From NCBI RefSeq assembly GCF_013282665.1, contig NZ_CP054041.1, positions 1,188,501 to 1,252,500 on the forward strand: a DNA stretch of 64,000 nucleotides, read 5' to 3'. The stretch's first letter is position 1. Every line of letters starts with the position of its first letter. This document shows, piece by piece, positions 50,217-58,096 of this stretch. This DNA comes from Listeria monocytogenes (lineage in GTDB: Bacteria; Bacillota; Bacilli; Lactobacillales; Listeriaceae). Below the pieces are notes generated by a model that was given only the letters and a program-made list of their open reading frames with translations, did no database searches and was not told the DNA's origin. The translations under genes and the position numbers were made by a program.

Positions 50217-50236
50217 AAAAAAGGAGAATGAAAACA

Positions 50237-51433
50237 ATGAATAAAACAACAGAAATGGACGGAACAACTTACGATTTTACTTATGAAGATTTAGTATGGA
50301 GCGTTACTTTTCCAAAATCAAAAACGCATGCGAAAGAATTAGCGCAATTAGAGTTACTAGAAAAGCCAGCGACACATTTTACACCTGCAAAAATCACGAG
50401 CGACAGCGATTCTTATACGATTTCTTATGATATTGCCAAGCATACTTATGGCTTTGAACAGGTTCGCAAGATGGCACGTGAAGACAAACTTCGCGCGCTT
50501 CGTAATATTGCTGATTTAAGTAGCTTGTTGAATACGCGTTACACATTTTTCTTGCATCCAGATAACTTGGTTTTTGATATCAACTTAGTCCCGAATATTG
50601 TACATCGCGGGATTAAAAATATTCTACCACCTTATGAATTAAGTGAAAGAACTTTCTTTAAACAATACCAATGTTTCGTTATTGCAATGTTTTCTAAGAA
50701 GTTCTCTTTTGAAAACTTATATAATGGTTCGTTGGCAAGTGCGAGAGGTACACAGTTTGAAAAGAATATTTTAGATGCAAAAACTGTCCAAGATATCGCG
50801 GACATTTTAGAAGAAGCTTATATTAAAGAACATCTGGCTGTACAAAAAAATATGGCAAGTGTACCGAAAAAAAAATACGGTGCTTTCCGTGGTTTGGCAG
50901 TTGGTTTTATTATTGTAGCTGTTTTATTAGCAGTTCCAGTAAGTTATTTTGCCTTCGTTAAAGTTCCGTTTCAGAACGATTTATTAACAGCGAACGAAAA
51001 TTTCTTGAAAACAGACTACGATAAAGTGATTACAGGTCTAGAAAGTGTAGACCCAGAAAAAATGCCGAAGTCCGTACAATATGAATTAGCTTATTCCTAC
51101 GTTAATGGCGAAAAAATGAGCGATAAAAAGAAAGAAAATATTATGAATACAATCAGTTTAAAATCTGATGCGAAAAACTTACTTTACTGGATTTACAATG
51201 GTCGCGGTGAATTTAGGGAATCGCTTGATATTGCTAAACTTTTAGATGATCCTACGCTTGCAATGTATAGTTTAACGAAACAAATTGAACAAGTTCAAAG
51301 TGATACTAAATTAAGCGGCGATGAAAAAGTTGAAAAACTAAAAACACTGGAAGAAAGCTTAAAAGCATATGATGAAAAAATAAATGAAAAAGCAAAAGAA
51401 GCAGATGAAACAACAAATAAAGAAGCAAAATAA
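50237..51433 (+). CDS. essB: EssB, T7SS pseudokinase-domain membrane protein
   Basis: 398 residues: cytosolic pseudokinase-like domain (about 1-208), one membrane helix (about 213-237, LAVGFIIVAVLLAVPVSYF) and an extracellular helical domain ending in a Lys/Glu-rich tail. YukC family. ATG 50237 is preferred because ATG 50228 is only two bases from SD AAGGAG. essC begins 13 bases after the stop codon. Confidence 0.92.
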   Translation: MNKTTEMDGTTYDFTYEDLVWSVTFPKSKTHAKELAQLELLEKPATHFTPAKITSDSDSYTISYDIAKHTYGFEQVRKMAREDKLRALRNIADLSSLLNTRYTFFLHPDNLVFDINLVPNIVHRGIKNILPPYELSERTFFKQYQCFVIAMFSKKFSFENLYNGSLASARGTQFEKNILDAKTVQDIADILEEAYIKEHLAVQKNMASVPKKKYGAFRGLAVGFIIVAVLLAVPVSYFAFVKVPFQNDLLTANENFLKTDYDKVITGLESVDPEKMPKSVQYELAYSYVNGEKMSDKKKENIMNTISLKSDAKNLLYWIYNGRGEFRESLDIAKLLDDPTLAMYSLTKQIEQVQSDTKLSGDEKVEKLKTLEESLKAYDEKINEKAKEADETTNKEAK

Positions 51434-51446
51434 GGGAGAATGGACC

Positions 51447-54400
51447 ATGAATAGAGAGGCTTTATTAATTGTTAGTAACGGGCAGCAATGTCATAAACAT
51501 CACTTGTCCCCTGAAAAAGTCGTGACAATTGGGAATACAATCGAACACGAAATCACTTATCCTGAACTGGTTGAGTCGATTGAAGTTAAATACGCTGATG
51601 GATCTTGGAATGCTGGAGCAACAGCACTTCAAACGAATCAAGCTGTACAAGTAGAGAATCTAGCTTTTTATCTTTGCCGAGATTTACACACACAAGTCTA
51701 CGATGTCGTAACAAATATTTCTGTGACTTTTGGTGCTGGCACAGAAAATGATCTCACAATTGATGATACAAAATCTGATTTTCTACTTTTACGTGGTGCT
51801 AAAGAGGATTTATTCAAGTTACAAGTGCTAAATGGTGAAATTTATCATAACTTTTCTTTAGTGACGGAAGATTGTACGTTAGAGCCGGGTGACCAGCTTT
51901 ATACGGACGGTGTGACGATTACAATCGGAAAAGAAGATATTAGTGTGCTAGCTGTGAAAAATCGCGTGACGAGCAAATTAGCGCCTTTATTTGCTGCGGA
52001 TAATTCTTTTGGCGAAGACTATCCAGATTATCACCGTTCACCGCGGATTATTTACCGTGCGCCAGAAGAAAAAATTAGCATGGCGAAACCATCAAGCAAA
52101 CCCTCTAAACCAACAGATGGCTTAATTAAGATAATTCTACCACCACTTATCATGGTAGCAATTACGGTCATGATTTCCATTTTCCAACCACGTGGACTTT
52201 ATATTATTATGACAATCGCAATGTCGGCAGTGACAATCACAATGGCGATTCTTAACTACATAAAATCACGTAAAAAATACAAAATCGATTCCAAACAACG
52301 CGTGGAAAGCTACGATTTGTATTTAAAACGAAAAACGAAAGAATTGCACGAAACAAGCGAAAAACAGCGGCACGCTTTAACATATCACTATCCAGACGTA
52401 ACAGAACTAGAAAAAATGGCGCTACGTGTGGATTCGCGTATTTACGAAAAAACAATGTTCCATCATGATTTCTTGACTTTCCGAGTTGGTCGCGGAGACG
52501 AAGCAAGTAGCTTTTCCGTGGAATTTCAACAGGAAGAGTTCAGCCAGGAAAAAGACGAACTTGTAGAAGAAGCTGTGAAAATTAAAGGGCAATATTTATC
52601 TATCAATGAAGTGCCAGTTGCAACAGATTTAATGCACGGACCGGTGGGTTACATTGGACCGCGTCGTTTAGTTCTAGAACAACTGCAAATGTTAGTAATG
52701 CAAACATCCCTTTTCCATAGTTATTATGATTTGCAATTTATTACAATTTTCCCAGAAGAAGAAAAAGCAGATTGGGACTGGATGCGCTGGTTACCGCATG
52801 CGAATATGCGTGATGTGAATGTGCGTGGTTTTGTTTACCACGAACGTTCGCGCGACCAAGTATTGAATTCTCTTTATCAAATTTTAAAAGAACGTAAACA
52901 AGCGCTCACTGAACAAGCGAGCAAACAGGAAAAATTATATTTCACGCCACATTATGTGGTTTTAATTACCGACGAAAAATTAGTACTCGATCACACGGTT
53001 ATGGAATTCTTCAATGAAGACCCAAGCGAACTAGGTGTTTCTTTAGTGTTCGTACAGGATGTAATGGAGAGCTTGCCAGAACACGTGAAGACGGTCGTGG
53101 ATATTCGTGATGCGAAGAGCGGGAACATTATTTTGGAACAAGGTGACCTTGTAAACCGAGCATTCGTGCCGGACCATTTGCCAGCAGATTTTGATAAAGA
53201 AGTAATCAGCCGGGCTCTTGCGCCATTAAATCATCTTCAAAACTTGAAAAACTCAATCCCAGAATCCGTTACTTTCCTTGAAATGTACGGTGTAGAGCGT
53301 GTTGAAGAGCTAAACATTGCCGGACGCTGGGCGAAAAATGAAACGTATAAGAGCCTTGCTGTGCCACTTGGCTTGCGCGGGAAAGACGATATTGTTCAAC
53401 TGAATTTACATGAAAAAGCGCACGGGCCGCATGGTTTGGTAGCCGGAACAACTGGTTCTGGTAAATCAGAAATCATTCAGTCTTATATCATTTCACTTGG
53501 CGTCAATTTCCACCCATATGAAGTCGCGTTCTTGCTGATTGACTATAAGGGTGGCGGTATGGCTAACTTATTTAAAAATATGCCACATTTACTTGGAACA
53601 ATTACAAACTTGGACGGCGCGCAATCCATGCGTGCACTAGCTTCCATCAAAGCCGAATTGCAAAAAAGGCAACGGTTATTTGGCGAGCACGATGTTAACC
53701 ACATCAACCAATACCAAAAACTATACAAACAAGGAAAAGCGACCGAGCCAATGCCGCATTTATTCCTTATTTCAGATGAGTTTGCCGAGTTAAAATCAGA
53801 ACAACCAGAATTCATGAAAGAACTCGTTTCGACAGCACGTATCGGGCGTTCACTCGGAATCCATTTAATCCTAGCAACCCAAAAACCAAGCGGCGTCGTG
53901 GATGACCAAATCTGGTCCAACTCCAAATTCAAACTAGCCCTCAAAGTACAAAACGCCAGCGATTCAAATGAAATCTTGAAAACACCAGACGCAGCAGAAA
54001 TCACACTACCAGGTCGTTCGTACTTGCAAGTTGGTAATAACGAAATTTACGAACTGTTCCAAAGCGCTTGGAGTGGTGCGGATTACGTGCCAGATAAGGA
54101 AAGCACGGATTATATTGATACGACGATTTATGCGATTAATGACTTGGGTCAGTATGATATTTTGACAGAGGATTTGAGCGGATTAGATAAAAAGGATGAT
54201 TTGACGAAATTGCCGAGTGAATTGGATGCGGTGATTGATCATATTCATGAATATACGGAGGCTTCTGGGATTGAGGCGTTGCCGAGACCTTGGTTGCCGC
54301 CTCTGGAGGAACGTATCTCTTTAGAAAGTATCAGTACTGTTGATTTTGAAGCAAACTGGCAAAAAGAGGAAAAGGATTTAGAGTTAACATTAGGCGTACT

Positions 54401-55937
54401 GGACCAACCACATTTACAAGCACAAAACGTTCTGCATTGGAATTTAGAAAAAAATGGACATATGGCAGTGTTTTCTAGCCCTGGTTTCGGAAAATCAACT
54501 TTCATGCAAACGGCGATTTTTGATTTAGCTAGAAAAAATACACCAGAATTTTTCCATGCATATCTATTAGATTTTGGCACAAATGGTTTACTTTCGCTCA
54601 AAGGTTTACCACATGTTGCAGATACATTTTCCATTGATGAAACAGAGAAAACGTTAAAATTAGTAAGACTTCTTAGTCGAGAAATTAAAGAGAGAAAACA
54701 ACTACTAAGTAAATTTAGTGTAGCTAGTTTGAAAATGTATGAAGAAATAAGTGGCGATAAAAAGCCAATTATTCTACTAGCAATTGATAACTATGATGCA
54801 ATTAGAGAAGTAGATGAATTTGTAGCAAACCTTGAACCAACCATCGTTCAGATAGCAAGGGAAGGGGCTAGCTTAGGTATTCATTTAATGATTACAGCTA
54901 ATAACCAAAACGCTATGCGTCTACAGCTACTGTCCAACATTAAAACGCAAATAGCTTTACACTTGAATGAGAAAAATGAAGTGAGCAGTATTGTAGGTAG
55001 AAGCGACTACACTATTGAAGAATTACCAGGTCGAGGACTAATTAAGATAGAAGAACCTACATTGTTCCAAATGGCACTACCAAATAATGGGGCTGAAGCA
55101 ATCGAAATAATCAAGAACAATCAAGATGAAGCAGAGAAAATGACCGAAATTTGGACAGGCCAAAAACCACAATGTATACCAATGGTTCCAGAAACATTAG
55201 GTTTTACTCACTTTACCGACCACATGGAAACAAAGAAAATGCTTGAATTAAAATCGATACTACCAATCGGTTTAGAGTACGAGTATGCCAGTCCTGTGGG
55301 AGTATCATTAGAACAGCATAATCTAGCTATCATCATGCCAACTGTAGAATTGGTGCAACAGATTATCACAAACAGTAGTCACTTACTTGTCAAAAAAGAA
55401 TTAAGAGAGTTAGTTGTTTTTGATACGCCTTCTATGGAATTAATGAAGTTAAAAGAATTACCACTCACTTACATTACAAACAGTGAGCGAATAGAAGGTA
55501 AAATTGACATTCTTTATGGAGCATTTAAAACAGCAGAACAAGCATATTTAGAAGAATTACAATCGAATAATACCATAACAAAAGAAGAATACTTCAAAAA
55601 TGTGCCACCTATAGTAGTCGTTACCTACTCAACTGTTCAGCTATACAACCAACTATCATCAAACACGCAAAAACAATTTCTAGAGATGTTAAAATCAGAT
55701 GGTAAAATGGGAGTACAATTCATTATAGGGAATGACTTAGGAAGCATGGCGAAAGAGTACAGCCCAATTGGAGATGCTATTCGCAATTCCAAACAAGTTT
55801 TACTAGGTGCTCGATTTGCAGACCAAGCAATCTACAGCCCAACAATCAGAATTGTACAAGAAAAACCATTAGCTCCTCAAGAACTGTATCTACTGTTAGA
55901 AGGAAACGCAGAAAAGCTTAAGATTCCAAAGAGATAA
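51447..55937 (+). CDS. essC: EssC, T7SS motor ATPase, variant type
   Basis: 1,496 residues: two N-terminal FHA-like domains (about 1-190), two membrane helices (about 230-272) and tandem FtsK/SpoIIIE ATPase domains. D1 has Walker A GTTGSGKS (about 666-673) and Walker B FLISDEF (about 770); D2 has a Walker A-like SPGFGKST (about 1012-1019) and LLAIDNYD (about 1107); D3 (about 1240-1496) lacks a Walker A. EssC C-termini are known to vary between Listeria and Staphylococcus strains and to match the downstream effector set; here the neighbours are lipase/lipoprotein genes. Codon use is patchy: C-rich at 53840-53990, G-rich at 54090-54300, AT-rich after 54330. ATG 51447 has SD AAGGGAG. The last 16 or so codons are duplicated at 57143. 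Confidence 0.92.
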   Translation: MNREALLIVSNGQQCHKHHLSPEKVVTIGNTIEHEITYPELVESIEVKYADGSWNAGATALQTNQAVQVENLAFYLCRDLHTQVYDVVTNISVTFGAGTENDLTIDDTKSDFLLLRGAKEDLFKLQVLNGEIYHNFSLVTEDCTLEPGDQLYTDGVTITIGKEDISVLAVKNRVTSKLAPLFAADNSFGEDYPDYHRSPRIIYRAPEEKISMAKPSSKPSKPTDGLIKIILPPLIMVAITVMISIFQPRGLYIIMTIAMSAVTITMAILNYIKSRKKYKIDSKQRVESYDLYLKRKTKELHETSEKQRHALTYHYPDVTELEKMALRVDSRIYEKTMFHHDFLTFRVGRGDEASSFSVEFQQEEFSQEKDELVEEAVKIKGQYLSINEVPVATDLMHGPVGYIGPRRLVLEQLQMLVMQTSLFHSYYDLQFITIFPEEEKADWDWMRWLPHANMRDVNVRGFVYHERSRDQVLNSLYQILKERKQALTEQASKQEKLYFTPHYVVLITDEKLVLDHTVMEFFNEDPSELGVSLVFVQDVMESLPEHVKTVVDIRDAKSGNIILEQGDLVNRAFVPDHLPADFDKEVISRALAPLNHLQNLKNSIPESVTFLEMYGVERVEELNIAGRWAKNETYKSLAVPLGLRGKDDIVQLNLHEKAHGPHGLVAGTTGSGKSEIIQSYIISLGVNFHPYEVAFLLIDYKGGGMANLFKNMPHLLGTITNLDGAQSMRALASIKAELQKRQRLFGEHDVNHINQYQKLYKQGKATEPMPHLFLISDEFAELKSEQPEFMKELVSTARIGRSLGIHLILATQKPSGVVDDQIWSNSKFKLALKVQNASDSNEILKTPDAAEITLPGRSYLQVGNNEIYELFQSAWSGADYVPDKESTDYIDTTIYAINDLGQYDILTEDLSGLDKKDDLTKLPSELDAVIDHIHEYTEASGIEALPRPWLPPLEERISLESISTVDFEANWQKEEKDLELTLGVLDQPHLQAQNVLHWNLEKNGHMAVFSSPGFGKSTFMQTAIFDLARKNTPEFFHAYLLDFGTNGLLSLKGLPHVADTFSIDETEKTLKLVRLLSREIKERKQLLSKFSVASLKMYEEISGDKKPIILLAIDNYDAIREVDEFVANLEPTIVQIAREGASLGIHLMITANNQNAMRLQLLSNIKTQIALHLNEKNEVSSIVGRSDYTIEELPGRGLIKIEEPTLFQMALPNNGAEAIEIIKNNQDEAEKMTEIWTGQKPQCIPMVPETLGFTHFTDHMETKKMLELKSILPIGLEYEYASPVGVSLEQHNLAIIMPTVELVQQIITNSSHLLVKKELRELVVFDTPSMELMKLKELPLTYITNSERIEGKIDILYGAFKTAEQAYLEELQSNNTITKEEYFKNVPPIVVVTYSTVQLYNQLSSNTQKQFLEMLKSDGKMGVQFIIGNDLGSMAKEYSPIGDAIRNSKQVLLGARFADQAIYSPTIRIVQEKPLAPQELYLLLEGNAEKLKIPKR

Positions 55938-57142
55938 AATACAGAAGCAGATAGGAGAACAAATGAAGAAAAAAATCATCGGTTTATTGGCGAGTTTATT
56001 ATTATTAGGAGGTTGTTTCAATATGAATGAGAAAACAGAGCAAGAGAAAGTGCAAGAAGGTACTACTCCTGTACAGGAGTATGTAGGTCAAGGATTTTCG
56101 TTTGTGGACGGAGATAAATCGGCAGAACGAGTGAAAAAGCATGGGGAAGAGATAAAGCAAGAAGCGATAAATTATATGAAGAACACATATAAAACAGATG
56201 TAAAAGTGAATAATGTATTGCCCGCGCGTAATGCGGCAGTTGTCATGGTAGAAAGTGAGGAGCCTATTCAGTTTCATACATATGTAATTGTAGGTTTGAT
56301 TTTAAATAAAGATGAAGTTGGGAATGCAAGAAGTGATGAGGGGGAAGTAGAAAAAGCAATCGTTGGTGGTTTATACGCAAAGGCATATGAAGAAGAATTT
56401 AAAAATCTAGATGTCTTTGCTGAAAAAATTGCGAAAGAAAATAACTTATTAGGAATGCGAGCGGAGGCAATTGATAAAACTGCATCTGATGGATATACCA
56501 GTAATTACTATTTTCTTTCAATTTTCGCCTTAGATTACCCAAGTGTCTATAATGCTTACTTAGAAAACCCAAAAATTTCGGCAGAGGAATTAAAGAAACT
56601 TTTTGAAAAAGATGACCCTACAAGTAAAAATATATCAATGCCAATGAAATTTTTTGTTAGAGGAAACAAACTCCCTGAGCAAGGAGTCGCGGATAATTTA
56701 GCAAATGAAATTAAACAAGAAGAAGGAATTCCTAAAGGGAGATATGCAGTTTTGATTTATAAGAATTTTATTGTTGATCGAGTAGGTTTACCAGATGGTG
56801 AGAATATAGATGTAACTGACATTATTAAGTAAAAGGGAGTTAAAGCTATGACAGCAAAAGTAAAAACACCAGATACAGACTTAATTGAGTTAAGTGGAAA
56901 GTGGGTATACAAGCATCCGAAAAAAGGACATCGTTTAGATGTTAATAACACTGTTTATATAGTTTTAGAAGGTGAATACGACAAACCATCTGGTCTCGAC
57001 TATATGGTTGTAGAAAACCTAACCACAGGCGAAATCAGCATGATTTTCGAAGGCACGCAAGGCACCCAAGATTTCCTAACAGATGGCACACTCCCTGGCT
57101 CCATCCCTAACACGCAATTAAGAGAAGCTGACGCAGCATACA
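55896..57142 (+). repeat. Tandem duplication unit, copy 1 (essC tail + lipoprotein + lipase 5' end)
   Basis: The unit is 1,247 bases long. TTAGAAGGAAACGCAGAAAA at 55896 recurs at 57143, and the lipoprotein starts (55963 and 57210) keep the same offset. The bases after each junction are near identical for about 150 bases (one A/G change at the essC stop region), then diverge. The lipase 5' parts (56848 and 58097) are also nearly identical in their last 150 bases. Copy 2 starts at 57143. Confidence 0.9.
55963..56832 (+). CDS. DUF1672-like lipoprotein, candidate lipase immunity protein (copy 1)
   Basis: 289 residues: lipoprotein signal peptide with lipobox LLGGC (Cys18), then an extracellular domain opening TTPVQEYVGQGFSFVDGDKSAERVKK (split around residue 55). 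This matches my recollection of the DUF1672 lipoprotein family of Staphylococcus and Listeria. It directly follows essC, and its paralogue sits 1,247 bases downstream before an intact lipase. TslA-type lipase toxins are neutralised by an immunity lipoprotein (TilA), so this is the natural candidate. The neighbouring lipase gene of this copy is truncated, so it may be a retained spare immunity gene. SD ATAGGAG. Confidence 0.75.
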   Translation: MKKKIIGLLASLLLLGGCFNMNEKTEQEKVQEGTTPVQEYVGQGFSFVDGDKSAERVKKHGEEIKQEAINYMKNTYKTDVKVNNVLPARNAAVVMVESEEPIQFHTYVIVGLILNKDEVGNARSDEGEVEKAIVGGLYAKAYEEEFKNLDVFAEKIAKENNLLGMRAEAIDKTASDGYTSNYYFLSIFALDYPSVYNAYLENPKISAEELKKLFEKDDPTSKNISMPMKFFVRGNKLPEQGVADNLANEIKQEEGIPKGRYAVLIYKNFIVDRVGLPDGENIDVTDIIK

Positions 57143-57168
57143 TTAGAAGGAAACGCAGAAAAGCTTAA
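56848..57168 (+). pseudogene. Truncated TslA-like lipase (5' fragment only)
   Basis: Codes for 98 residues closely matching the start of the lipase at 58097 (TPDTDLIELSGKWVY, GEISMIFEGTQGTQDF, GSIPNTQLREADAAY), then switches at 57143 into the duplicated tail of essC in the wrong frame and stops 8 codons later. The break is just before the nucleophile Ser region, so no enzyme can result. It keeps an SD (AAAGGGAG). A scar of the duplication event. Confidence 0.88.
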
Positions 57169-57209
57169 GATTCCAAAGGGATAAAATACAGAAGCAGATA
57201 GGAGAACAA

Positions 57210-58079
57210 ATGAAGAAAAAAATCATCGGTTTATTGGCGAGTTTATTATTATTAGGAGGTTGTTTCAATATGAATGAGAAAACAGAGCAAGAAAAAGCGC
57301 AAGAAGGCACTACTCCTGTACAGGATTATGTAGACCAAGGATATTCATTTGTAGATGGAAATAAATCGGCAGAACGAGTGAAAAAGCATGAGGAAGAGAT
57401 TAAACAAGTTGCGATAGACTATATGAAAACAAAATATAAAACAGAAGTAGAAGTTACTAATGTAGTTCCTGCTCGAAATGCAGCGGTTGTTATCGTAAAA
57501 TGCAATGAACCAATTCAATTTACAACATCTGTTACGGTGGGATTTATTTTAAACAAGGACGAAGTAGGGTTTCCTAAAGAAGAGGAAGGCGAAATAGAGC
57601 AAGCTGTAATAGGCGGCTTGTATGCAAAGGCATATGAGGCAGAATTTAAACAATTAAATAATGTCGCAGGAAAATTAGCCAAAAAATATGATTTGGTAGG
57701 TATGACGGATGGAGCGTTAGCAAAATCATCTCCCTATGGAAATCAAGGAAATCACTATTTTATTGCACTATCATATCGAGAGTACTCTAGTGTATATAAT
57801 GCGTATATAGAAAACCCTCAAATTTCAGCAGAGGAATTACGGATTCTATTCACAAAAGATGATCCTACCAGTGGAAATATAACCATAGTAATGAAATTCT
57901 TCTCAAAAGAAGATAAATTACCTAAACAAGAAGTGGTAGATAATTTAGCAAAAGATTTCCAGCAAGAATTAGGATTACCAAAAGGAAACTATCCATTCGT
58001 AATATATAAGAACCTTATAATAAACAGAGTAGGGTTACCTGATGGTGAAAATATAGAGGCAAAAATATCAATTAGATGA
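57210..58079 (+). CDS. DUF1672-like lipoprotein, candidate lipase immunity protein (copy 2)
   Basis: 289 residues, same layout as copy 1. The first 29 residues including lipobox LLGGC are identical; the middle shares blocks (KSAERVKKHEEEIKQ, PARNAAVV) and the C-terminal half differs much more (for example HYFIALSYREYSSVYNAYIENPQ against YYFLSIFALDYPSVYNAYLENPK, each shown only for contrast). Divergence concentrated away from the signal peptide suggests a specificity change. Its TGA stop overlaps an ATG of the lipase region by the ATGA pattern, and the lipase ATG follows 18 bases later. Proposed to protect against the intact lipase. Confidence 0.75.
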   Translation: MKKKIIGLLASLLLLGGCFNMNEKTEQEKAQEGTTPVQDYVDQGYSFVDGNKSAERVKKHEEEIKQVAIDYMKTKYKTEVEVTNVVPARNAAVVIVKCNEPIQFTTSVTVGFILNKDEVGFPKEEEGEIEQAVIGGLYAKAYEAEFKQLNNVAGKLAKKYDLVGMTDGALAKSSPYGNQGNHYFIALSYREYSSVYNAYIENPQISAEELRILFTKDDPTSGNITIVMKFFSKEDKLPKQEVVDNLAKDFQQELGLPKGNYPFVIYKNLIINRVGLPDGENIEAKISIR

Positions 58080-58096
58080 GAAGAGGAAAATCATAT

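Noticed and set aside
51384..51446. Upstream start of essC inside essB (Lys/Gln-rich extension)
   Set aside because: It reads the 3' end of essB in another frame and lacks an SD; ATG 51447 has AAGGGAG.
53543..54634. Long antisense frames (153 and 129 codons) opposite essC
   Set aside because: No SD or family pattern; they follow the codon bias of essC on the other strand.
56848..57168. Considered as a small intact lipase-like gene
   Set aside because: It lacks the nucleophile region and ends in out-of-frame essC sequence; treated as a pseudogene.
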